A DNA stretch of 6,596 nt from positions 1 to 6,596 of the forward strand of contig JAUNUZ010000135.1 of NCBI GenBank assembly GCA_030537915.1. The letters run 5' to 3'. The translations under genes and the position numbers were made by a program. This DNA is from Micrococcales bacterium (GTDB taxonomy: Bacteria > Actinomycetota > Actinomycetes > Actinomycetales > Dermatophilaceae). Positions 1 through 5,038 of this stretch are shown in pieces. Within the stretch, counting starts at the first letter, position 1, and every line of letters begins with the position of its first letter. The notes beneath the pieces are model-generated. The model did no database searches, had not been told where the DNA came from, and saw only the letters and a program-made list of their open reading frames with translations.

Positions 1-78
1 GTCGGCCAGCTGAGCTGCACTCAGGCTTGCGACCAGGGGGTCACTCTCCGGCGATGGGCTCGGGACGGTCATGTCCAT
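1..78 (-). CDS. 5' end of an unidentified gene, cut by the left window edge
   Basis: Reading the minus strand from 78 gives 26 open codons that begin MDMTVPSPSPESDPLVASLS and continue to the window edge. The start at 78 is chosen because the minus strand carries GAGGAG at 91-86, seven bases before the ATG. A second in-frame ATG at 72 (Met3) is less well spaced. The visible N-terminus is Pro/Ser-rich and then Ala/Leu-rich, with no signal peptide or recognisable domain, so the function is not assigned. The gene lies downstream of the regulator gene in the same direction. It appears to have its own promoter (133-161), with the regulator's terminator in between. By position it could be another purine/allantoin catabolism gene, but that is only inference from context. 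Confidence 0.6.
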   Translation of the reverse strand, partial: MDMTVPSPSPESDPLVASLSAAQLAD

Positions 79-132
79 CGTGTCTCTCCTCGCGGGTCGC
101 GACGCCTTGTGCGTCATTTTTCCGTCTGATGG

Positions 133-161
133 ACATTACTAATCAACATGTGAAAGATCAA
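133..161 (-). promoter_or_regulatory. Promoter of the truncated left-hand gene
   Basis: On the minus strand TTGATC (161-156) and TAATGT (138-133) are separated by exactly 17 bases. This is a good -35/-10 pair, and the -10 fits the actinobacterial TANNNT pattern. It lies in an AT-rich island (about 113-160) that contrasts with the surrounding GC-rich DNA. Transcription would start near 126, leaving a leader of roughly 48 nt before the ATG at 78. The A-run GGAAAAATG (123-115 on the minus strand) sits just after the predicted start point and could be an operator. Prediction from sequence only. Confidence 0.55.
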
Positions 162-170
162 GGCTCGCAG

Positions 171-186
171 GGGCCGATCGCGGCCC
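171..186. repeat. Short GC-rich inverted repeat upstream of the left gene's promoter
   Basis: GGGCCG (171-176) and CGGCCC (181-186) form a perfect 6-bp inverted repeat around ATCG. It lies between the regulator's terminator and the promoter at 133-161. It could be a secondary terminator hairpin or a protein site. Six-base GC arms are common in DNA of this composition, so the assignment is weak. Confidence 0.25.
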
Positions 187-230
187 GCCTCATGTATATC
201 GCAAGCCGAGCTCTGAGCCAGGGCAGCAAC

Positions 231-275
231 CGCGGATGAGCCGGCACTTGCGCGTAGCCGTCCGGCTCATCCGCG
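231..275 (-). terminator. Terminator hairpin of the IclR-family regulator gene
   Basis: CGCGGATGAGCCGG (231-244) and CCGGCTCATCCGCG (262-275) are perfect 14-base inverted complements around a 17-base loop. The right arm covers the regulator's stop codon (267-269), so the stem starts within the last codons of the gene. No U-tract follows on the minus strand, which is common for intrinsic terminators of high-GC actinobacteria. The hairpin would separate the regulator transcript from the gene beginning at 78. Confidence 0.7.
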
Positions 276-1058
276 TGCGAGCTCCCGCCCGAGCCGATCA
301 GCGCTCGCGCGCAGGATCGGCAGCGCCCGCGCCGCGAAGCGCAGGTCGACGCGGGCGAGCGGTCCGGACACCGAGATGGCCACGGGGGCAACGGCGCCGG
401 GGACCGGCAGGGCATAGCAGCGCACTCCGAGTTCCTGCTCCTCATCGTCGATCGCATAGCCCTGCTCGCGAATCGTCGCGAGATCGGCGAGCAGGTCCAA
501 CAGCGACGAGTGGGATTTCGGCGTCAGGGTCGGTATCCCGGTGCGTTCGATAAGCCGGGTCACCTCATCGTCGGTCATCGTGCTCAGGAGCGCCTTGCCC
601 ACCCCGGTGTTGTGCAGGTTGACCCGGCGGCCGACCTCGGTGAACATGCGCATGGCGTGCTGCGAGGGGCGCTGAGCGACATACACAGCGCCGTCCCCGT
701 CGAGCATCGCGAGATTCGAGGTCTCCCCGAGCTCGCTGACGAGATGCTCCAGCACCGGTCCGGCGAGCGTGCCTAGCTGCTTACCGGCCCGCTCTCCCAG
801 TCGGATCAGACGCGGACCGAGTGCGTAACGCCGAGAGGGTAATTGGCGGGCGTACCCCAGGGAGACGAGCGTGCGCAGGAGTCGATGGATCGTCGGGAGC
901 GGCAGGTTCGACGCCGCCGCCAGATCACTGAGCGAGATTTCACCTCCGGCATCCGCAATCGCCTCCATGAGATCGAAGACCCGCTCGACCGATTGAACGC
1001 CACCGGAGCGTGCCACCACCTTGGGCCTCACGGCCGCGTTTACTGCAACTTCCTGCAT
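267..1058 (-). CDS. allR: IclR-family transcriptional regulator, probably AllR-type
   Basis: This 263-residue protein has the normal IclR-family length. Residues about 20-82 form the winged helix-turn-helix, beginning GVQSVERVFDLMEAIA, with the recognition helix around NLPLPTIHRLLRTL (51-64). Residues about 95-260 are the effector domain, with the family motifs HNTGVGKALLS (149-159) and GYAIDDEEQELGVRCYALPV (200-219). Asp204, Cys214, Ser229 and Ser231 fall where, from memory, E. coli AllR binds glyoxylate (its Asp207, Cys217 and a pair of serines). The gene is divergent from hyi-glxR-gcl-allB, the usual place for a local repressor. The allR assignment therefore rests on context plus these residues; IclR-family membership is certain, the ligand is inferred. 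The ATG at 1058 lies 6 nt after a TANNNT box with no well-spaced ribosome binding site, suggesting a leaderless message. The stop codon is inside a terminator stem. Confidence 0.93.
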   Translation of the reverse strand: MQEVAVNAAVRPKVVARSGGVQSVERVFDLMEAIADAGGEISLSDLAAASNLPLPTIHRLLRTLVSLGYARQLPSRRYALGPRLIRLGERAGKQLGTLAGPVLEHLVSELGETSNLAMLDGDGAVYVAQRPSQHAMRMFTEVGRRVNLHNTGVGKALLSTMTDDEVTRLIERTGIPTLTPKSHSSLLDLLADLATIREQGYAIDDEEQELGVRCYALPVPGAVAPVAISVSGPLARVDLRFAARALPILRASADRLGRELARG

Positions 1059-1064
1059 TCCCTC

Positions 1065-1070
1065 AGTCTA
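1065..1070 (-). promoter_or_regulatory. -10 element for a probably leaderless regulator transcript
   Basis: The minus strand reads TAGACT at 1070-1065, matching TANNNT, followed by six bases (GAGGGA) and then the ATG at 1058. With the usual 6-7 nt from -10 to start point, transcription would begin at or next to the A of the ATG. No convincing -35 is visible (a weak TGATCT lies 18 bases upstream). The GAGG before the ATG is too close to serve as a normal ribosome binding site. Confidence 0.45.
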
Positions 1071-1187
1071 AGCAGACTCCTGCGGCGCAGATCAGCGTTC
1101 TGCGAGCCTGCTCGACAGCCCTGGCCGCCAGGAGTGCGCAGCGGCACCGACCCGGCGGGCTGCACGACAAGCCGGACCTGCGGAGGG

Positions 1188-1217
1188 TTGACACCTCGGC
1201 AAAGACATCGCTACGGT
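1188..1217 (+). promoter_or_regulatory. Main promoter of the hyi-glxR-gcl operon
   Basis: TTGACA (1188-1193) is a perfect -35. After 18 bases comes TACGGT (1212-1217), a TANNNT-type -10. Transcription would start near 1224, about 100 nt before the hyi start codon. The predicted start point falls in the AT-rich island that carries the TTTCCACA repeats, as expected for a repressed promoter. A weaker alternative, TTGACG at 1256-1261 with GATAGC at 1279-1284, lies downstream. Confidence 0.6.
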
Positions 1218-1249
1218 TTCCACATCACAACAACATTTTTCCACACTAC
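1217..1249 (+). promoter_or_regulatory. Candidate operator: direct repeat of TTTCCACA, 21 bp apart
   Basis: TTTCCACA occurs at 1217-1224 and 1238-1245, a period of 21 bp (two helical turns), and 10 of 12 bases match if the repeats are extended to 1228 and 1249. The first copy overlaps the -10 box and the predicted start point; the second lies just downstream. TTTCCA is one half of the published E. coli IclR box (TGGAAAT-N-ATTTCCA), so binding by the divergent IclR-type regulator is plausible. No complete palindrome is present, so the assignment is inference. Confidence 0.4.
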
Positions 1250-1324
1250 GAAATTTTGACGCAAGACGCAGCTGCGAGGATAGCGTTCGCCCGTCCGTCA
1301 CCGTCGATGCCCATGGAGATGCCC

Positions 1325-2131
1325 ATGAACAGCTACACCGTCAACTGCTCGATCCTGCTCGACACCCTGCCCTTGCTCGAGCGCCCAGCGGCGGCCCGCG
1401 AGGCCGGCTTCACAGGCGTCGAATTCTGGTGGCCGTTCCCGACCGCGGTGCCGAGTGACGCCGAGGTCGACCGCTTCGTCTCGGCAATCACCGACGCCGG
1501 CGTGCAGCTGACGGGGCTCAACTTCTTCGCCGGCGACATGCCGGCGGGCGACCGCGGACTCGTGAGCATCCCGAGCCGCAAGGGTGAGTTCACCGACAAC
1601 ATCGACGTCGTGGTGGGCATCGGCGACCGCTTGGGCTGCAAGGCCTTCAACGCGCTCTACGGGCTGCGCCCGGAGGGCGTATCCGAGCAGGAGTCGGACG
1701 AACTCGGCGTCCAGAACCTCACCGCGGCGGGTCGCGCCGTGGCCAAGATCGGCGGCATCGTCCTCCTCGAGCCGGTCTCCGGGGCCCCGTCGTACCCGCT
1801 CAAGACCGCCGATCAGACCTTTGCGATCCTGGACCGCGTCGCGGCCCAGGGCGTGGACAACGTGCGATTCCTTGCGGACTTCTTCCACCTGTCCGTCAAC
1901 GGCGACGACGTGCCTGCCGTGATCGCCGCGCACGCCGGCGACTTCGGCCATATCCAGATCGCCGACGCGCCCGGCCGTGGTGAGCCCGGAACCGGGCAGC
2001 TGGCGCTGTCGCAATGGATCGCCGACTCCCGCAGCGGCGGCTACGAAGACTGGATCGGCCTGGAGTACAAGACCGCCGCGGCGGACCCCTTCGCTTGGCT
2101 ACCGCGCGAACAGCGCGGCCAGCCGGCCTGA
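1325..2131 (+). CDS. hyi: Hydroxypyruvate isomerase
   Basis: A 268-residue TIM-barrel sugar-isomerase-type protein of the Hyi family, which interconverts hydroxypyruvate and tartronate semialdehyde in the cytoplasm. The N-terminus NSYTVNCSILLDTLPLLERP and the following GFTGVEFWWPFP are typical of the family. The two acidic residues expected at the active site are Glu149 (LLEPVSG) and Glu247 (IGLEYKT). Other likely active-site or metal ligands are Asp185 and His188 (ADFFHLSVNGDD) and His209, Gln211 and Arg218 (HIQIADAPGRGEPGTG). There are four in-frame ATGs (1307, 1313, 1319, 1325). The one at 1325 is chosen because GGAG (1315-1318) lies six bases before it and because it fits the family N-terminus; the open frame continues upstream to 1010 but that part is not protein-like. 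First gene of the operon, 86 nt before glxR. Confidence 0.94.
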   Translation: MNSYTVNCSILLDTLPLLERPAAAREAGFTGVEFWWPFPTAVPSDAEVDRFVSAITDAGVQLTGLNFFAGDMPAGDRGLVSIPSRKGEFTDNIDVVVGIGDRLGCKAFNALYGLRPEGVSEQESDELGVQNLTAAGRAVAKIGGIVLLEPVSGAPSYPLKTADQTFAILDRVAAQGVDNVRFLADFFHLSVNGDDVPAVIAAHAGDFGHIQIADAPGRGEPGTGQLALSQWIADSRSGGYEDWIGLEYKTAAADPFAWLPREQRGQPA

Positions 2132-2133
2132 CA

Positions 2134-2165
2134 CCGGCGAGTCGCCGGCGAGCGCCCGGGGGCGC
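2134..2165 (+). other. Two adjacent GC hairpins in the hyi-glxR gap
   Basis: Three bases after the hyi stop, CCGGCG (2134-2139) pairs with CGCCGG (2143-2148) around a three-base loop. Next, GCGCC (2152-2156) pairs with GGCGC (2161-2165) around CGGG. No U-tract follows. They may stabilise the 3' end of hyi mRNA, act as a partial terminator that lowers glxR-gcl expression, or mark a processing site. Short GC stems are frequent in such DNA, so function is uncertain. Confidence 0.35.
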
Positions 2166-2193
2166 GCCCTCACCTGCAACGATATATCAGACA

Positions 2194-2209
2194 CTTCATT
2201 GTGAAGGAG
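2194..2209 (+). promoter_or_regulatory. glxR ribosome binding site, part of a small hairpin
   Basis: AAGGAG (2204-2209) lies eight bases before the glxR ATG and fixes that start. Its first bases belong to TGAAG (2202-2206), which is the complement of CTTCA (2194-2198) around TTG. A weak 5-bp hairpin could thus partly cover the site. The surrounding 2181-2205 is an AT-rich patch including the palindrome GATATATC (2181-2188). Confidence 0.6.
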
Positions 2210-2217
2210 CAACTCAG

Positions 2218-3099
2218 ATGAGCGACACCACCGTTGCCGTCATCGGTCTCGGCATCATGGGCGGCCCGATGGCCGCGAACCTCGTCAAGGCCGGTTTCGA
2301 CGTCGTCGGCTACAACCGGAGCCCGGGGAAGATCGAGATCCTCAAGAAGAAGGGCGCGAGCAGCGTGGCCGAGGCCGTCAAGGACGCCGACGTCATCATC
2401 ACGATGGTCCCGGACTCCCCCGACGTCGAAGAGGTCGCGCTCGGCGAGGACGGCATCGCGGCGAACGCCAAGTCCGGAGCCATCTGGATCGACGCGAGCA
2501 CGATCCGTCCCGACGTGGCTGTGAACGTCGCCAAGGCCGCCTCCGACAAGGGCATCCGATGCCTGGACGCCCCCGTCTCCGGAGGTGAGCAGGGCGCGAT
2601 CGATGGCACGTTGTCCATCATGGTCGGCGGGGACAAGGACGTCTTCGACGAAGCCAAGCCCGTCCTCGACGCCGTCGGCAAGACGATCGTGCTCGTCGGC
2701 CCGAGCGGCTCGGGCCAGACCGTCAAGGCTGCCAACCAGCTCATCGTCGCCGGCACCATCGAACTCGTTGCCGAGGCACTGAACTTCCTCGAGGCCTACC
2801 ACGTCGACACGACGGCGGCCATCGAGGTGCTCGCCGGCGGCCTGGCCGGCAACCGCATCCTCGACCGCAAGGCCGCCTCAATGGTCAAGCGGGAGTTCAC
2901 TCCCGGCTTCCGGATCGACCTGCACCACAAGGACATGGGCATCATCATCGCCGCCGCCCGCGAGGCCGGCGTCGCGATCCCGCTCGGCGCCCACACCGCC
3001 CAGCTCATGCAGTACGCCCGCCAGCTGGGCTACGGCGACCTCGACCACTCCGGCCTCATGCTGCTCGTCGAGCAGCTCTCGGGCCGCGCCCAAAAGTAA
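2218..3099 (+). CDS. glxR: Tartronate semialdehyde reductase (2-hydroxy-3-oxopropionate reductase)
   Basis: A 293-residue member of the beta-hydroxyacid dehydrogenase family that reduces tartronate semialdehyde to D-glycerate. The Rossmann dinucleotide-binding loop is [13 protein letters not shown] (10-22). Asn33-Arg34 at the end of the second strand hints at NADPH use, although this is not decisive. The substrate-binding motif [11 protein letters not shown] is at 117-127. The catalytic segment [14 protein letters not shown] (161-174) carries the expected Lys170 and Asn173, and the C-terminal helical domain has HHKD with Lys238. The length is normal and nothing is missing. The start is set by AAGGAG eight bases upstream; the frame extends back to 2014, but there it overlaps hyi in another frame. 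The stop is 10 nt before gcl, and the gcl ribosome binding site overlaps the TAA, so the two are probably translated together. Confidence 0.95.
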   Translation: MSDTTVAVIGLGIMGGPMAANLVKAGFDVVGYNRSPGKIEILKKKGASSVAEAVKDADVIITMVPDSPDVEEVALGEDGIAANAKSGAIWIDASTIRPDVAVNVAKAASDKGIRCLDAPVSGGEQGAIDGTLSIMVGGDKDVFDEAKPVLDAVGKTIVLVGPSGSGQTVKAANQLIVAGTIELVAEALNFLEAYHVDTTAAIEVLAGGLAGNRILDRKAASMVKREFTPGFRIDLHHKDMGIIIAAAREAGVAIPLGAHTAQLMQYARQLGYGDLDHSGLMLLVEQLSGRAQK

Positions 3100-3109
3100 G
3101 GAAAGCTCG

Positions 3110-4888
3110 ATGCCCAGAATGCGCGCCGTTGATGCGGCTGTCCTCATCCTCGAAAAGGAGGGCGCCACCCAGGTCTTCGGCCTGCCCGGCGCCGCCATCA
3201 ACCCCCTCTACTCGGCGATGCGAGCCCACGGCGGGATCAACCACGTCCTGGCCCGCCACGTCGAGGCCGCCTCGCACATGGCCGAGGGCTACACCCGTGC
3301 CGCGGCCGGAAACATCGGCATCTGCACCGGCACGTCCGGCCCCGCCGGGACGGACATGATCACCGGCCTCTACTCGGCCTCGGCGGACTCGATCCCGATC
3401 CTGTGCATCACCGGCCAGGCGCCGATCGCCAAGCTCGACAAGGAAGACTTCCAGGCCGTTGACATCGCCTCCATCGCCGCTCCGGTGAGCAAGTGGGCCG
3501 TCACGGTCAAGGAGGGCGCTCAGATCCCGGGTACGTTCCAGAAGGCGTTCTGGCTCATGCGCGAGGGGCGCCCAGGCCCTGTCCTGCTGGACCTACCGAT
3601 CGACGTCCAGCAGACCGAGATCGACTTCGACATCGACACCTACGAGCCGCTGCCGGTGACCAGGCCGGGCATGACGCCGGCGCAGGCGAGCAAGGTGCTC
3701 GACATGCTCATGGCCAGTCAGCGCCCGGTCATCACCGCCGGTGGCGGCATCATCAATGCGGACGCCTCCGACAAGCTCGTGGAGCTCGCTGAGCTCCTCC
3801 AGTTGCCGGTCATCCCGACGCTGATGGGCTGGGGGATCATCTCGGACGACCACCCGCTGCACGCCGGCATGGTCGGCCTGCAGACCTCGCACCGTTACGG
3901 CAACGCGACCCTGCTGGAGTCCGACTTCGTCCTCGGCATCGGCAACCGCTGGGCCAACCGGCACACCGGAGCCCTGGACGTCTACACCAAGGGCCGCACG
4001 TTCGTGCACATCGACATCGAGCCGACCCAGCTCGGGCGCGTCTTCGCGCCGGACTACGGGGTCCCCTCCGACGCCGGGCTCGCCCTCGACGCACTCCTGA
4101 GGGAGGCGAAGCAGCGTGTGGATAACCACGAGGTCCCCGACTATGGGGTGTGGGTCAAGGACTGCGCGCAGCGCAAGGCGACCCTGCAGCGCAAGACCCA
4201 CTTCGACGACATCCCGATCAAGCCTCAGCGGGTCTACGAGGAGATGAACCAGGCCTTCGACGAGGACACCGTGTACGTGTCGACGATCGGCCTGAGTCAG
4301 ATCGCTGGAGCGCAGCTCCTGCACGTCTTCAAGCCGCGGCATTGGATCAACTGCGGTCAGGCCGGTCCGCTGGGGTGGACGCTGCCCGCGGCGCTCGGGG
4401 TGGCCACGGCCCGCCCGGACGCCCAGGTCGTCGCCCTCTCGGGGGACTACGACTTCCAGTTCCTCATCGAGGAGCTCGCGGTAGGGGCCCAGTTCCACAT
4501 CCCCTACGTGCACGTCCTGGTCAACAACTCCTACCTGGGGCTCATCCGACAGTCCCAACGCGGGTTCGAGATGGACTACCACGTGCAACTCGGCTTCGAC
4601 AACATCAACTCTCCGGAGCTGGACGGCTACGGCGTCGACCATGTCAAGGTCGTCGAGGGGTTGGGCTGCAAGGCGATCCGGGTCAAGGACCCGGCGGACC
4701 TCGGTGCCGCCCTGACCGAGGCGAAGAAGCTGGCAGCCGAGCACCGGATCCCCGTGGTCGTCGAGATCATCCTCGAGAAGGTCACGAACATTTCGATGGG
4801 TGCCGCCGGGCTCGACGCGGTGATGGAGTTCGAAGCGTTGGCCGAGAGCGGCGCCGACGCGCCGACCGCCATCTCGGTCATGCAGTAA
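3110..4888 (+). CDS. gcl: Glyoxylate carboligase (tartronate-semialdehyde synthase)
   Basis: A 592-residue thiamine-diphosphate enzyme that condenses two glyoxylates to tartronate semialdehyde and CO2. It matches remembered E. coli Gcl (593 residues) from end to end, from the start ([10 protein letters not shown] against MAKMRAVDAA) to the C-terminal VTNISMGAA and VMEFE. The hallmark is at [16 protein letters not shown]: Val51 stands where other thiamine enzymes have the activating glutamate, a known peculiarity of this family. The thiamine-diphosphate/Mg motif runs from GDYDFQ (445-450) to NN (472-473). The middle domain (about 190-340) corresponds to the FAD-binding domain of the acetolactate-synthase-like group, where FAD is structural. 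The ribosome binding site AAGGAAAG (3098-3105) overlaps the glxR stop codon, supporting translational coupling. It is followed by strong hairpins before allB. Confidence 0.97.
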   Translation: MPRMRAVDAAVLILEKEGATQVFGLPGAAINPLYSAMRAHGGINHVLARHVEAASHMAEGYTRAAAGNIGICTGTSGPAGTDMITGLYSASADSIPILCITGQAPIAKLDKEDFQAVDIASIAAPVSKWAVTVKEGAQIPGTFQKAFWLMREGRPGPVLLDLPIDVQQTEIDFDIDTYEPLPVTRPGMTPAQASKVLDMLMASQRPVITAGGGIINADASDKLVELAELLQLPVIPTLMGWGIISDDHPLHAGMVGLQTSHRYGNATLLESDFVLGIGNRWANRHTGALDVYTKGRTFVHIDIEPTQLGRVFAPDYGVPSDAGLALDALLREAKQRVDNHEVPDYGVWVKDCAQRKATLQRKTHFDDIPIKPQRVYEEMNQAFDEDTVYVSTIGLSQIAGAQLLHVFKPRHWINCGQAGPLGWTLPAALGVATARPDAQVVALSGDYDFQFLIEELAVGAQFHIPYVHVLVNNSYLGLIRQSQRGFEMDYHVQLGFDNINSPELDGYGVDHVKVVEGLGCKAIRVKDPADLGAALTEAKKLAAEHRIPVVVEIILEKVTNISMGAAGLDAVMEFEALAESGADAPTAISVMQ

Positions 4889-4890
4889 CC

Positions 4891-4920
4891 CTCCGCCCTG
4901 GCCGACTGCTTCGGCCGGAG
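4891..4920 (+). terminator. First hairpin after gcl
   Basis: Bases 4898-4905 pair with 4911-4918 (CTGGCCGA with TCGGCCGG, including one U-G pair) around a five-base loop. In addition, CTCCG (4891-4895) can pair with CGGAG (4916-4920) in an alternative, longer fold. It starts two bases after the gcl stop codon. With no U-tract it is either a weak terminator or a 3' stabiliser, probably working together with the larger hairpin at 4932-4973. Confidence 0.45.
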
Positions 4921-4931
4921 CGAGTACCCCT

Positions 4932-4973
4932 GCGGCGGGCGCCGGATCCCTTGTGGGCTCTGGCGCCCGCCGC
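4932..4973 (+). terminator. Strong hairpin between gcl and allB
   Basis: GCGGCGGGCGCC (4932-4943) and GGCGCCCGCCGC (4962-4973) are perfect 12-base complements, all G-C pairs, around an 18-base loop. No U-tract follows, as is usual for actinobacterial terminator-like structures. If it terminates efficiently, allB would need its own promoter; if only partly, it lowers allB relative to gcl. No clear -35/-10 pair is visible between it and allB. Confidence 0.55.
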
Positions 4974-5007
4974 GCACCACTACCGTGAACGTCGTGCATC
5001 GCCGCTC

Positions 5008-5023
5008 TCGATGGCGCCATCGA
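5008..5023. promoter_or_regulatory. 16-bp perfect palindrome just before the allB ribosome binding site
   Basis: TCGATGGCGCCATCGA is its own reverse complement over all 16 bases. It ends one base before the allB ribosome binding site GGAAGG (5025-5030). It could be a dimeric repressor operator, or, in the mRNA, a 6-bp hairpin with a GCGC loop beside the ribosome binding site. It does not resemble the TTTCCACA repeats at the hyi promoter, so it need not bind the same protein. Confidence 0.4.
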
Positions 5024-5038
5024 TGGAAGGACGCAACC

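Noticed and set aside
1065..1132. Several short inverted repeats before the regulator gene (AGTCT/AGACT, CTGCG/CGCAG, CCTGG/CCAGG)
   Set aside because: Arms of five bases are expected by chance in GC-rich DNA, and they form no coherent pattern with the promoter elements.
1010..1324. Upstream in-frame extension of hyi to 1010
   Set aside because: It would overlap the regulator gene and the promoter region; the translated segment is not family-like, and the ATG at 1325 has a ribosome binding site.
1298..2014. Antisense open frame opposite hyi (238 codons)
   Set aside because: Its composition reflects the complement of hyi codons and no domain is visible.
2014..2217. Upstream in-frame extension of glxR into hyi
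   Set aside because: It overlaps hyi in another frame and lacks protein-like character; AAGGAG before 2218 and the Rossmann start fix the N-terminus.
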